DNA of 48,057 nucleotides from Streptomyces niveus (GCF_001723055.1 NZ_MDCR01000084.1:1-48057), one strand, 5' to 3'. Shown: positions 31,624 to 40,455, counted from the first letter of the stretch. The notes: generated from the sequence alone by a model not told the origin. Program-made: numbers and translations.

Positions 31624-32820
31624 CTAGCGGCGGGCCGGGGGAGCGTCGTCCAGGGCCTGCCGCAGCCGGTCGAGCGCGGGACGGGCTCCGCCGTCCGTCC
31701 CCGGCCGTTGCCGGGCGGTTCTCAGGTCGACCAGGCGCGCCAGGGTGCCCATGACCACATGGAGCGGCGGCCCGCTGGTCGTCAGGCCGGCCGTCCCGGA
31801 CTCCTGCTCCTGCGGCGCACGGGTGGCCGGGGCCTGGAGGAAGGGGACGACGAGCCGGTGGTGGTGGAAGGCCGACGCGGCGCCGTGCAGACGGCAGACG
31901 GCGAGGAACAGCTCCGCGTTGTCACGCAGTTGGGGCGTGAGAGGGCCCGCTTCGGTCTCCCGGACGAAGGCGTCGAGCAGCGGCTCGGCCGTCACGGTGG
32001 CCCGCAGCGTGGCCTGGTCCTCCGGCGGCATGTACGGGTACTTCTCCGTCAACAGGGCCTGGTAGAAGGGGTCGTACGGCGAACAGAGGCCGAGCAGCAC
32101 GTCGATCGTGTTGATCGCCGCGAAGTCGCCCGCGTTCGCACCCCGGTACTCCACGCCGCCGACGCGATGCGCTTGGAAGTACGGCCTGATGTTGAGGAAG
32201 AACCGGTCGACGTCGAGCGTCTTGCTCAGCGTCCTGCCCAGGTCCAGTACGTCCTCCAGCCCCGACCGCGCCTCCCGCAGCAGATACGCCGTCAGCGGGC
32301 TGGAGACCCCGAGCGCCGGGACGCGTCGCAGCGCGGCGGCCGTGCGCTGGTACGCCAGCACCGACAGGCCGTTGTAGAGGATGAAGGCGCGTTCGTCCGC
32401 GAGGCTGGTGAACGTACGGAAGGTGTCCCCGACCGCCCGGTTGTACAGAGCCTGGTGGGCGAAGACGAAGCGCGGCACGACGCCGAGCGACGACGCCAGC
32501 AACTGGGCCAGCGGCCAGGCGGCGGACTGCGGACCCTCGATCTCGTGGCGGCGGCAGGCGCCGAGGTAGAGCCCGACCGAGCCCAGCAGTTCGTACCGCT
32601 CGTCGTCCTTGGTGGGCAGCGCGTCCGGTGCGCCGCTGTCCGTGATCCGCCCGACCAGCTCGGCGCCCTCGCGGCCGATCCGTCGCCTGGCGGCCGCGAG
32701 TTCCGGCCGGTCGCGCGGGATCCGGCCCTCGGCCGCGAAGTGCGCCTCCTCCAGCAGGGTGTTGAGGGCGACGAAGTCGTTCCTGATCCACCGGTCGAAT
32801 TCGTCAGCGGCAGTGGTCAC
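31624..32820 (-). CDS. PrnB-like haem protein (IDO/TDO superfamily, DUF1864)
   Basis: This 398-residue protein matches the PrnB family, named for monodechloroaminopyrrolnitrin synthase, a haem enzyme that rearranges chlorotryptophan. Shared features are LYLGACRRHEIEGP near 90-105 (PrnB has a related FFLGSLKRHG), NIRPYFQAHRVGGVEYRG near 205-225 (PrnB RPFYEPIRVGG) and EKYPYMPPEDQATLRA. FHHHR near 320 lies where PrnB has the haem-ligating histidine. No halogenase, flavin enzyme or other pyrrolnitrin gene is near, so the substrate may differ. GTG 32820 has GGAG 10 nt upstream; ATG 32862 has GGAGG 5 nt upstream and would add 14 residues. Confidence 0.65.
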   Translation of the reverse strand: MTTAADEFDRWIRNDFVALNTLLEEAHFAAEGRIPRDRPELAAARRRIGREGAELVGRITDSGAPDALPTKDDERYELLGSVGLYLGACRRHEIEGPQSAAWPLAQLLASSLGVVPRFVFAHQALYNRAVGDTFRTFTSLADERAFILYNGLSVLAYQRTAAALRRVPALGVSSPLTAYLLREARSGLEDVLDLGRTLSKTLDVDRFFLNIRPYFQAHRVGGVEYRGANAGDFAAINTIDVLLGLCSPYDPFYQALLTEKYPYMPPEDQATLRATVTAEPLLDAFVRETEAGPLTPQLRDNAELFLAVCRLHGAASAFHHHRLVVPFLQAPATRAPQEQESGTAGLTTSGPPLHVVMGTLARLVDLRTARQRPGTDGGARPALDRLRQALDDAPPARR

Positions 32821-33023
32821 GGTGCGGATGCTCCAATGCGAAAGAGGGCGCGCTCGCCTCATCCCACCCTCCGGGCGGCCCGGTCACCAGGACCAATGAC
32901 GATCTCCTATAGAGGTCCAATAGAAGTCCAGCGGCCGACGCGGGGGTGAGTGGCCTACTCAACTCCCCGGTGCGCGATGCCCAACTCGCGTACGACGATC
33001 TCGCCCCGCCCCGCCGGCCCGAG

Positions 33024-33062
33024 GTGACGTCACAGATCCGGACGGGCGCGTGCTACCCGTCC
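33024..33062. repeat. Palindromes in the PrnB-like/APH divergent gap
   Basis: GTGACGTCAC (33024-33033) is a perfect 10-bp palindrome; GGACGGG/CCCGTCC (33040-33046, 33056-33062) follows. A leftward -10-like TATAGG lies near 32912. These could be operators for one or both genes. Confidence 0.3.
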
Positions 33063-33111
33063 GCGTTTAACGCCGCGTGTGATGCGGGCCTCGCTGGTTA
33101 GGGTGACCGGT

Positions 33112-33924
33112 GTGATCGATGCGATGTACCGAACTCTGCTGCGGGCCGGACACGACAGCGGCGGCTGGGAGCCCGTCACGGACGGGGAGTCCGAGGCGGC
33201 GGTCTTTCGGTCCGAGGACGGCACGCGGTACGCCAAGTGTGTGCCCGCCGACTCCGCGAACTCCCTTGAGGAGGAGCGCGATCGGGTCGACTGGCTCAGC
33301 GGGCAGGGCGTCCCGGGGCCGCGCGTACTCGACTGGCGCGTCACGCCCGACGCCGCCTGTCTGCTGACGAGCACCGTCGCGGGGATTCCCGCCGACCGGG
33401 TCACGGCTCCCCAGCTCCTGGCCGCCTGGGAGCCGATCGCCGACGCCGTACGGCACTTGCACGACCTGCCCGCGCGGCGGTGCCCGTTCAGCCGCGATCT
33501 CTCGCTGATGTTCGCCACCGCCCGCGACGTCGTCGCGCGGGGCGCGGTCAACCCGGAGTTCCTGCCCGAGGACCAGCAGCGGACGCCCGCCGACGAGCTG
33601 CTCGCGCGCCTCGTACCGCAGCTCGAACAGCGGCTCGCCCAGGAGGGCGGCGACAGCGTCGTCTGTCACGGGGATCTGTGCCTGCCCAACATCGTTCTCG
33701 ATCCGGAGACACCGAGCGTGGCGGGCTTCATCGATCTGGGCCGTCTCGGCCGGGCCGACCCGTACGCCGACATCGCCCTCCTCCTGGCCAACTCCCGTGA
33801 GACGTGGGCAGACGAGCGGCAGGCGACCGCGGCGGACGAGGCGTTCGCCGGGCGGTACGGCATCGAACTGGACCGGGAGCGCGAGATGTTCTATCTCCAT
33901 CTCGACCCGCTCACCTGGGGTTAG
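33112..33924 (+). CDS. Aminoglycoside 3-double-prime-phosphotransferase-like protein (streptomycin type)
   Basis: This 270-residue protein closely resembles APH(3-double-prime) enzymes such as StrA, which inactivate streptomycin by phosphorylation. The match spans the whole length: YAKCVPAD (lysine), VVCHGDLCLPNIVLD with His186, Asp188 and Asn193, IDLGRLGRADPYADIALLLAN with Asp208, and the identical C-terminal LHLDPLTWG ending. Length is about that of StrA. I chose GTG 33112 because the product then begins near the StrA N-terminus; several in-frame starts exist (33079, 33082, 33103, 33124) and none has a strong ribosome-binding site. Whether it confers resistance or phosphorylates another aminocyclitol is open. 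Confidence 0.85.
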   Translation: MIDAMYRTLLRAGHDSGGWEPVTDGESEAAVFRSEDGTRYAKCVPADSANSLEEERDRVDWLSGQGVPGPRVLDWRVTPDAACLLTSTVAGIPADRVTAPQLLAAWEPIADAVRHLHDLPARRCPFSRDLSLMFATARDVVARGAVNPEFLPEDQQRTPADELLARLVPQLEQRLAQEGGDSVVCHGDLCLPNIVLDPETPSVAGFIDLGRLGRADPYADIALLLANSRETWADERQATAADEAFAGRYGIELDREREMFYLHLDPLTWG

Positions 33925-34106
33925 GCCCAGCCATGTCACCCACGACAAGTTCCGGAGGAGTGGAGATGCCCGGTCACCCGAGCGCGCGTTGACGTCGTAG
34001 GTCGAGACCGACCCGTCATCGCGTGCTGCCCTTCGAGCTGCGGCACAGCGAACCCTTCCCCGCCCTGTTTCGGCGGTTTCGTTCCCGGCAACTCAAGGGG
34101 TCTCCC

Positions 34107-35378
34107 ATGCCCTCCGCTCCTTCGCCGAGCCTCTGGCGCGATCACGACTTCCGCTGCCTCTGGGCCGGCCAGACCGCCTCCCAGTTCGGCGCGCAGGCCG
34201 GCCAGGTCACCCTGCCGCTCCTCGCCCTGGTGGCGCTCAACGCCGACGCCGCCCAACTCGGCGCCCTGCGCGCGGCCCAGCAGATACCGATCCTGCTGTT
34301 CTCGCTCTTCGTCGGCGTATGGGTGGACCGCTGGCGGTCCCGCAACGTGATGGTGCTCGCCGATCTCGGCCGGGCGGTGGCCCTGGGCGTCGTCCCGGTC
34401 GCGTTCCTCCTCGGCGTACTCGGCATTCCGGTGCTGCTCGTCCTCGCCTTCCTCGTCGGCGTACTCACGGTGTTCTTCGACGTGGCCTATCAGGCCGCTC
34501 TCGTACGACTGGTGAACCGCGAGCAGTTGGCGCAGGGCAACAGCGCGCTGGAGGGCAGCAGATCCGCAGCGCAGGTCGGCGGCCCCGCGCTCGGCGGCGC
34601 GCTCGTGTCGCTCCTCTCGGCGCCGGTCGCCGTCGTCACGGGCGCGTTCTTCTTCGCCGTGTCCAGCCTCTCGATCCGGCGCATACGTCACCGCGAGGCG
34701 ATACCGACGCCTCCGTACGGAGGGCGGTCCGCGCCCCGGATGGGACGGCAGATCCTCGAAGGACTCCGCTTCGTCGCCCGCGACCCCTCCCTGCGGGCCG
34801 TCGGCATCGCCTCGGCCCTGTTCCATTTCTTCTTCGCGGCCCTGATGACGGTCTATCTGCTCTTCCTGCCCCGCACCCTGCAACTGTCGGGCGCGGGCGT
34901 GGGGCTGGTCCTCGCGGCCATGGGGCCGGGGGCGGTCGTGGGCTCCGTACTGGCGGCCGGGCTGCCGAGGAGGCTCGGCCACGGGGTGGTGCTGGTGTCC
35001 TCGGCGGTGCTCGCCGAGGGCGTGATGCTGTTCGTCCCCGCGCTGTACGGCTCCGGCGGCCTCACGATCGCCGCCCTCATGGCGATCAACTTCCTGTTCG
35101 GCGTCTTCAGCCAGTTGGTCGATGTGACGGTGATGGCCGTACGCCAGTCGATCACGCCCCTGCCGATCCAGGGCCGGGTCGTCGCCACCCTCAACTTCGC
35201 CGGGATGGGACTGACCCCGCTCGGCTCGCTGCTGGGCGGCTTCCTGGCGACGGGGTGGGGCCCGCGAACGAGCCTGCTGCTGACCGTGGTCGGGCTCTTC
35301 CTGTCCCCGGTGTTCATGGCGCTGTCCCCACTCGCCCGCCTGGGCAAGGAGCTGCCGGCACCCGGCGGCACCGCGTAG
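34107..35378 (+). CDS. MFS transporter of the MFS_3 (enterobactin-exporter-like) family
   Basis: This 423-residue protein has about 11-12 hydrophobic helices and the start typical of MFS_3/TMS effector proteins: LWRDHDFRCLWAGQTASQFGAQAGQVTLPLLAL. The loop GVWVDRWRSRNVMVLADLGRA carries motif A, and ALEGSRSAAQVGGPALGGALV lies in helix 5. Relatives export siderophores, macrolides or other small molecules. AAGGGG lies 7 nt before ATG 34107. It follows the APH-like gene by 182 bp in the same direction, which raises, but does not prove, a joint resistance role. Confidence 0.9.
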   Translation: MPSAPSPSLWRDHDFRCLWAGQTASQFGAQAGQVTLPLLALVALNADAAQLGALRAAQQIPILLFSLFVGVWVDRWRSRNVMVLADLGRAVALGVVPVAFLLGVLGIPVLLVLAFLVGVLTVFFDVAYQAALVRLVNREQLAQGNSALEGSRSAAQVGGPALGGALVSLLSAPVAVVTGAFFFAVSSLSIRRIRHREAIPTPPYGGRSAPRMGRQILEGLRFVARDPSLRAVGIASALFHFFFAALMTVYLLFLPRTLQLSGAGVGLVLAAMGPGAVVGSVLAAGLPRRLGHGVVLVSSAVLAEGVMLFVPALYGSGGLTIAALMAINFLFGVFSQLVDVTVMAVRQSITPLPIQGRVVATLNFAGMGLTPLGSLLGGFLATGWGPRTSLLLTVVGLFLSPVFMALSPLARLGKELPAPGGTA

Positions 35379-35402
35379 CGGCGGCCTCGCGCGCGCCGGC
35401 TG

Positions 35403-35567
35403 TCAGTCGCGGCGCTTGTCGGCCACGGCGACCACGAGCGTCGCCCCGGCGAGGGCCGCCCACGCGGGCCACAGCCAAGACGGGGCGCCGGCCGTCATGG
35501 TGACGGCCGCGACCGCGGCTAGGCCGGCGAGGGTGCTTACCAGCAGCGCCCGGGTGGGTGCGCTCAT
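35403..35567 (-). CDS. Small membrane protein of 54 residues
   Basis: This short reading frame reads MSAPTRALLVSTLAGLAAVA at its start and ends ADKRRD. It would form two membrane helices (about 7-25 and 31-48) with a basic tail. GGAAGG lies 6 nt before the ATG, and codons are G/C-biased at the third position like the neighbours. I recognise no family. It lies between the MFS gene and the tRNA, on the tRNA strand, but is separated from the tRNA by a terminator. Confidence 0.6.
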   Translation of the reverse strand: MSAPTRALLVSTLAGLAAVAAVTMTAGAPSWLWPAWAALAGATLVVAVADKRRD

Positions 35568-35603
35568 CGTTGACCTTCCGTTGGGCCGGCCGGAGTGTCC
35601 GTC

Positions 35604-35635
35604 AGGGCATCAGGGCATCGGGGCATCAGGGCATC
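35604..35635. repeat. Four tandem 8-bp repeats
   Basis: AGGGCATC is repeated four times in a row, the third copy reading GGGGCATC. It is just upstream of the small membrane protein gene. Such short arrays vary in copy number by slippage. Confidence 0.6.
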
Positions 35636-35640
35636 GGGAC

Positions 35641-35677
35641 AGAAGAAAACCCTCACCGGCGTTCTCGCGGGTGAGGG
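35641..35677 (-). terminator. Intrinsic terminator of tRNA-Arg
   Basis: Reading leftward, CCCTCACC and GGTGAGGG (arms 35677-35670 and 35657-35650) form a perfect 8-bp stem with a 12-nt loop, followed by GTTTTCTTCT. This is a textbook U-tract terminator, unusual in this GC-rich genome, 8 bp after the tRNA. Confidence 0.85.
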
Positions 35678-35684
35678 CTGCGTG

Positions 35685-35757
35685 CGCCCCCGGCAGGACT
35701 CGAACCTGCGGCCAAGCGCTTAGAAGGCGCCTGCTCTATCCACTGAGCTACGGGGGC
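35685..35757 (-). tRNA. tRNA-Arg (anticodon UCU)
   Basis: The 73-nt cloverleaf folds fully: acceptor GCCCCCG/CGGGGGC, D arm GCTC-AGTGGATA-GAGC, anticodon stem GGCGC/GCGCT with loop CTTCTAA (anticodon TCT, reading AGA), and T arm GCAGG-TTCGAGT-CCTGC. The discriminator is G, and CCA is not encoded. AGA is rare in this GC-rich DNA. No integrase or duplicated 3-prime end (att site) is seen beside it. Confidence 0.97.
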
Positions 35758-35904
35758 CGAAATGTGGCCTCGGTCGCCCGGAGTGCCGAGGGGCAGTCCG
35801 TGCGGTCCGTGACCTGTGCCGGGACAAGGATAGAGCTCCGTTCGCCCTGGCCCGGTTGCTTCACCTGCGTGGCACGATGTGGAGGTTCGGTGAAGCGAAC
35901 CGAT

Positions 35905-35924
35905 AATCGCAGGCAGGTGCGATT
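35905..35924. promoter_or_regulatory. Palindrome upstream of dynA
   Basis: AATCGCA-GGCAGG-TGCGATT is a perfect 7-bp inverted repeat with a 6-bp spacer, 150 bp before the dynA start. The 316-bp gap 35758-36073 also contains the tRNA promoter and a -10-like TATACG near 36033, but no gene. Confidence 0.4.
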
Positions 35925-36073
35925 CCCGCAGTGCTTTTCACGCCTGAAGCTACGGGTGTTGTGCACTCGTTATGCCTGTGCCCCACTCGTCCCGTCTGTC
36001 CCCCGCGCCTGACCGGCGCGCAGGAGATGTCTATACGCTTCAAAAAGGCTCCAAAATTGGGCATTCTTCGCAT

Positions 36074-37675
36074 GTGGTGACCTTGGACGTACGGCCTCAG
36101 CTGATCGACGCACTTTCCGCGCTGCGCGACCGTGTCGCCGCTGTGCGTCTTCCACTCCCTCTCGACGGGGCCCCGCGTGCCCGCCAGACCAGGGAGGAGC
36201 TCCTCGCGCAGCTCGACGACTATCTGGTGCCGAGGCTCCGGGACCCCGAAGCACCACTGCTCGCCGTGGTCGGCGGATCCACCGGTGCCGGGAAGTCGAC
36301 GCTCGTCAACTCCCTTGTGGGGCGGCGGGTCAGCGAAGCGGGCGTGCTGCGCCCCACCACCCGTACACCCGTACTGGTGTGCCACCCCGACGACTGCCAC
36401 TGGTTCGACGGCGTACGGGTCCTCCCGCAGCTGACGCGCGTCTGGCTGACCCAGCAGGAGGAGGACGGCGGGGCCGGGGCCTGGAGCGGGGACGACGAGC
36501 ACGCGTTGCGCATCGACACCGCCGTGGCACTGCCCCGCGGCCTCGCGCTGCTGGACGCGCCCGACATCGACTCGCTCGTCGTCAGGAACCGTGTCCTCGC
36601 CGCCGAGTTGATCTGCGCGGCCGACGTGTGGGTGATGGTCACCACCGCGTCCCGCTACGCCGACGCGGTGCCCTGGCATCTGCTCCGTACGGCGAAGGAG
36701 TACGACGCCTCGCTCGTGACCGTCCTGGACCGGGTGCCGCACCAGGTGATTGACGAGGTGTCACGTCAGTACGCGGCGCTGCTCACCAAGGCCGGCCTGG
36801 GCGACGTACCCCGCTTCACCATCCCCGAACTGCCCGAGTCGGCGGGCGGTGGCAGCGGACTGCTGCCCACCACCGCCGTCGCGCCGCTGCTCGACTGGCT
36901 GACGCACCGGGTGCGGGACCCCGCGGCCCGCCAGCAGGCCGTCGTCCGTACGGCGGCGGGCGTCATCGGCTCGCTCAACGTACGGATGCCGGAACTCGCG
37001 GGCGCCGTCGCCGCGCAGTACGCCGCCGCCGTACGTCTCACGGGCGCCGTCGAGGAGGCGTACGCCGCCGAGCGTGAGCGGGTACGCGGGCGGGTCAAGG
37101 CCGGTGCCGTGCTGGCCGGGGACGCGCGGACCCGCTGGCGCGGCCATCCGAGGGACAGCTCGGCGCGCGAACTGCTCGACTCGCTGGTCGAGAGCCTGGC
37201 CGCGCTGCTCCAGTGCGCCGTCGCCGCCGCCGACGAGCGGGTCACCGAGGCATGGCGGCGCGAGCCCGCGTCGGCGGCCGTCCTGACACCGGGGCCCGAC
37301 CGGGAGGTCTCCGAGCGCATCGGGATGGCCGTACGGCGCTGGCGGCGGGTCGTGGAGGAAATGGCCGAGGAGGAGGTACGGCTCCTCGAACGCAACGCTG
37401 CGCCCGACCCCGAGACGGTCGCCGCGCTCCTGGCCGCCGCCCTGCTGGGCGGACATCGCACCCGGGTCGCGGGGGAACGGCTCGCCGAGCGGATCGGGGC
37501 GCAGGGCGCGCTGCGGCTGCGCGACAAGGGCGGCGACCTGGTGGCGACGTACATCGACGACGTACTGCACTTCGAGCGGGACCGGCGGCTGGCCCCCCTG
37601 GACGCGCTCGACGTGGCGCCGGAGCCTCAGGCGGAACTCATCGCCGCGCTGTCCGTACTTCAGAAGGAGATGTGA
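36074..37675 (+). CDS. dynA: Dynamin-like GTPase DynA (sporulation septation)
   Basis: This 533-residue protein has a large-GTPase domain with P-loop GSTGAGKST at 68-76, G3 LLDAPDIDS and TVLDRVP near the G4 position. Long charged helices after residue ~300 fit a dynamin stalk. No membrane helix is seen, as for DynA, which is recruited by DynB. In Streptomyces venezuelae the DynA-DynB pair stabilises FtsZ rings during sporulation septation. The start is GTG 36074 (then GTG ACC TTG), giving the usual [10 protein letters not shown]; there is no ribosome-binding site, so this is judged by protein content. dynB follows 5 bp after its stop. Confidence 0.85.
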   Translation: MVTLDVRPQLIDALSALRDRVAAVRLPLPLDGAPRARQTREELLAQLDDYLVPRLRDPEAPLLAVVGGSTGAGKSTLVNSLVGRRVSEAGVLRPTTRTPVLVCHPDDCHWFDGVRVLPQLTRVWLTQQEEDGGAGAWSGDDEHALRIDTAVALPRGLALLDAPDIDSLVVRNRVLAAELICAADVWVMVTTASRYADAVPWHLLRTAKEYDASLVTVLDRVPHQVIDEVSRQYAALLTKAGLGDVPRFTIPELPESAGGGSGLLPTTAVAPLLDWLTHRVRDPAARQQAVVRTAAGVIGSLNVRMPELAGAVAAQYAAAVRLTGAVEEAYAAERERVRGRVKAGAVLAGDARTRWRGHPRDSSARELLDSLVESLAALLQCAVAAADERVTEAWRREPASAAVLTPGPDREVSERIGMAVRRWRRVVEEMAEEEVRLLERNAAPDPETVAALLAAALLGGHRTRVAGERLAERIGAQGALRLRDKGGDLVATYIDDVLHFERDRRLAPLDALDVAPEPQAELIAALSVLQKEM

Positions 37676-37680
37676 CCGAG

Positions 37681-39504
37681 ATGGCGGACGCGACGGACAT
37701 GACGACGTTGACGGACGAGCCCGGCGAGACCGGGCCGCGGCGCTCCACGGGAGTGGTGGACACGGACGCGGACGGTGCGGGGCGGCGCTGGGACGACGGG
37801 CTGATCGCCCGGCACGCCGCCGGGCGCAAGGGCGCCGGCGCCCCGGGCGTCACCGTCGGCGTGGCGGCGATCGACGGGGACGACGGCACGGCCCCGGCCG
37901 ACGCCCACCAGCCCATCGGCGGCGCCTACGAAGGACCGCTGCGCGTACGGCTCGACGCCCTGCGCGAGTTGGTGGGGCTGTCGCGGACCCGGATCGACGG
38001 GACGACTCTCGCCGAGGCCGGACGCGTGCTGGACGAGGCGTCCACCCGGCAGCGGCTCTCGTCACGGCACACCGTGGTGGCCATCGCGGGTGCCACCGGC
38101 AGCGGCAAGTCGACCCTGTTCAACGCCCTGGCGGAAGTGCCGATCTCGGAGACGGGGCTGCGCAGGCCGACCACCTCCGCGCCCATCGCCTGCGTCTGGT
38201 CCGAGGGCGCCGCCGGGCTGCTCGACCGGCTCGCCATCCCGGGGAGGCTGCGCCGCAGGCCGCTCGCGGGCGGCGACGGGGACGAGGAGCTGAAGGGGCT
38301 CGTCCTGATCGACCTGCCCGACCACGACTCCGCCGTCGTGGCGCACCGGGACCAGGTCGACCGCGTACTGGCCCTGGTCGACGCGGTCATCTGGGTGGTC
38401 GACCCGGAGAAGTACGCCGACGCCGCGCTCCACGAGCGCTATCTGCGCCCGCTCGCCGGCCACGCGGAGATCACCTTCGTCGTGCTGAACCAGATCGACC
38501 GGCTGCCCGGTGAGGCCGCCGACCAGGTCCTGGACGATCTGCGCAGACTGCTGGACGAGGACGGCATGGCACTCGGCGAGCACGGCGAACCGGGAGCCAC
38601 GGTGCTGCCGATCTCCGCGCTCACGGGTCAGGGCGTGGGCGAACTGCGGGAGCTGGTCGGCCGGTTCGTGCAGGAACGCGACGCCGCCGCCCGGCGGCTG
38701 TCGGCAGACGTGGACGCGGCTGCGCGGCGGCTGCGCTCGGTGTACGTCGCCGACGGGCGCACGGGCCTCGGCGAGCGCTCCCGCGAGGAGTTCGCGGAAC
38801 GGCTCGCGTGGGCGGTCGGCGCGGTGGCCACCGGTGAGGCGGCGGAGCGTGAGTGGCGCAGGAACGCGGGGCGCGCGTGCGGGACGCCGTGGCTGCGGCT
38901 GTGGCGCTGGTACGAGCGCACCCGCACGCCCGGCGGCGCCCCGCAGCCCGCCGAGGTGATCGTCGAGGACGAACTCACCGCCAGGCAGCGGGTCGAGCAG
39001 GCCGTGCGTACGGTCTCGGAGGAGGCGGCGGCCGGGCTGCCGAGGCCCTGGGCGCAGGCGGTGCGCGAGGCGGCGGTACGCGGCGCCGTCGGGCTGCCGG
39101 AAGCCCTGGACGAGCTGGCCGTGACGGCGGGGCCGCCGAGCGGACGCCCCGCGCGCCCCGCGTGGTGGCCGGCGGCGGTCCTCGCGCAGGCGTCCATGAC
39201 CCTGCTTCAGATCTACGGCGGGCTGTGGCTGGTCGGCCAGATCATCGGTGTCCTCCCGCCCGGCATCATCCCGCCCGTGCTGGTGATGCTGGCCGGGATC
39301 GTGGGCGGGCCGCTGGTGGAGTGGGCGTGCGCGGCGGCGGCGCGGGGACCGGCGAGGCGGTACGGGCAGGACGCCGAGCGGCGGTTGCGGGAGGCGGCGG
39401 CCGGGTGCGGGCGGGCCAAGGTGCTCGATCCGATCGCGGCGGAGCTGATGCGGTACCGGGAGGTGCGGGAGCAGTACTCGACGGTGTCGGGCCTCACGCG
39501 GTAG
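37681..39504 (+). CDS. dynB: Dynamin-like membrane GTPase DynB
   Basis: This 607-residue protein is the second dynamin-like GTPase of the pair. Its P-loop is GATGSGKST near 137-145, with G3 IDLPDHDS and G4 LNQIDRLP. Two adjacent membrane helices near 495-545 (AAVLAQASMTLLQIYGGLWL, then IIPPVLVMLAGIVGG) match DynB, which is membrane-bound and interacts with the divisome. The first ~85 residues are acidic and probably disordered. AAGGAG lies 11 nt before ATG 37681; a GTG at 37672 overlapping the dynA stop is possible. The ssbB gene follows by 168 bp in the same direction. Confidence 0.87.
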   Translation: MADATDMTTLTDEPGETGPRRSTGVVDTDADGAGRRWDDGLIARHAAGRKGAGAPGVTVGVAAIDGDDGTAPADAHQPIGGAYEGPLRVRLDALRELVGLSRTRIDGTTLAEAGRVLDEASTRQRLSSRHTVVAIAGATGSGKSTLFNALAEVPISETGLRRPTTSAPIACVWSEGAAGLLDRLAIPGRLRRRPLAGGDGDEELKGLVLIDLPDHDSAVVAHRDQVDRVLALVDAVIWVVDPEKYADAALHERYLRPLAGHAEITFVVLNQIDRLPGEAADQVLDDLRRLLDEDGMALGEHGEPGATVLPISALTGQGVGELRELVGRFVQERDAAARRLSADVDAAARRLRSVYVADGRTGLGERSREEFAERLAWAVGAVATGEAAEREWRRNAGRACGTPWLRLWRWYERTRTPGGAPQPAEVIVEDELTARQRVEQAVRTVSEEAAAGLPRPWAQAVREAAVRGAVGLPEALDELAVTAGPPSGRPARPAWWPAAVLAQASMTLLQIYGGLWLVGQIIGVLPPGIIPPVLVMLAGIVGGPLVEWACAAAARGPARRYGQDAERRLREAAAGCGRAKVLDPIAAELMRYREVREQYSTVSGLTR

Positions 39505-39560
39505 CTCCGGGCGGGGTGGCTCGGGTTGTTGGGGGCGTTGATCACGAACGGGTGACGGAG

Positions 39561-39587
39561 TTATCCACAACCGGCGGGTAATCCACA
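39561..39587 (+). promoter_or_regulatory. Two DnaA-box-like sites upstream of ssbB
   Basis: TTATCCACA (39561-39569) is the classical DnaA box, and TAATCCACA (39579-39587) differs by one base; both have the same orientation and are 18 bp apart. They lie in the 168-bp gap before the second SSB gene, so DnaA could regulate it. Confidence 0.5.
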
Positions 39588-39672
39588 GGCGCCGGCAGGG
39601 ATTTCGCTCCGGGTTCAGCATGGAGTGGTGATCGGTCGACGGGGCCGGGAATCGGGGAAGCGGGGGGCTGAC

Positions 39673-40239
39673 ATGAACGACACCGTGGTGACGCTGGTGG
39701 GAAACGCGGCGACGGGGGTGGACTACCGGGAAACACCGACGGGCGGGGTGGCGCGGTTCAGGTTCGCGGTGACGCCGCGCCGCTGGGACCGCCGGAATTC
39801 GGCCTGGACGGACGGGAGTACGAGTTTCTACACCGTCTGCGCGTGGCGGAGTCTGGGGGCGAATCTCACCGCGTCGGTCAATGTCGGTGACCCGCTCGTC
39901 GTGCACGGCAGGCTGCGGGTGCGGGACGAGACGCTCGACGGGCAGCGCAGGACATTCGTGGACATCGACGCGGTGTCGATCGGTCACGATCTGACGTGGG
40001 GGACCTCCGCGTTCAAGCGGGTGGCGCGGGCGAACACGGCGCTGACGGAGCGTCCGGTGGACATGTCGGCGGCGGCCTCGGCCGCGAACGCCGCCACCGC
40101 CGGCAACGGCTCCGGCTCGGGATCCGGCCCCGGCCCGGGTTCGGTCGGCAAACCGGTGCATACGCAACCGTGGCTGTCCGAACAGGACGAGTCGGCGGCG
40201 CCGGTCGGGGCGGCCGGCGTACCGACCGGACCGCTCTGA
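39673..40239 (+). CDS. ssbB: Second single-stranded DNA-binding protein (SsbB)
   Basis: This 188-residue protein has an OB-fold SSB domain at about 1-115 (VTLVGNAATGVDYRETPTGGVARFRFAVT, then FYTVCAWRSLGANLTASVNVGD). The C-terminal tail is Gly/Ser-rich and ends GVPTGPL without the acidic DDxPF tip that normal SSBs use to bind repair proteins. Streptomyces has two SSBs; SsbB, lacking that tip, is linked to chromosome segregation during sporulation in S. coelicolor. The position after dynAB supports this identity. ATG 39673 has a G-rich ribosome-binding site (CGGGGGG). Confidence 0.88.
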   Translation: MNDTVVTLVGNAATGVDYRETPTGGVARFRFAVTPRRWDRRNSAWTDGSTSFYTVCAWRSLGANLTASVNVGDPLVVHGRLRVRDETLDGQRRTFVDIDAVSIGHDLTWGTSAFKRVARANTALTERPVDMSAAASAANAATAGNGSGSGSGPGPGSVGKPVHTQPWLSEQDESAAPVGAAGVPTGPL

Positions 40240-40455
40240 CCGGGGAGTTGTGGAGATTTGTCGATAGTCGAACGACTTCGAAGGTGTGAGCGGTAACGAT
40301 TCCGATTCGGAACGGTTATCGGACCGCACGAACGGGCATCGGCGGTCTCCTCCATCCATAGGATTCCCGAGTACTCATGGGGCACTTGAGTCTGCTGGCG
40401 AGGCAATCCCCCCACGCGTCCCATAGCGGAGGACCTCGCCCGGAGGGATAAATCT

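Noticed and set aside
35685..35757. tRNA-Arg as an attachment site for an integrated element
   Set aside because: No integrase, no duplicated 3-prime tRNA end and no atypical genes next to it.
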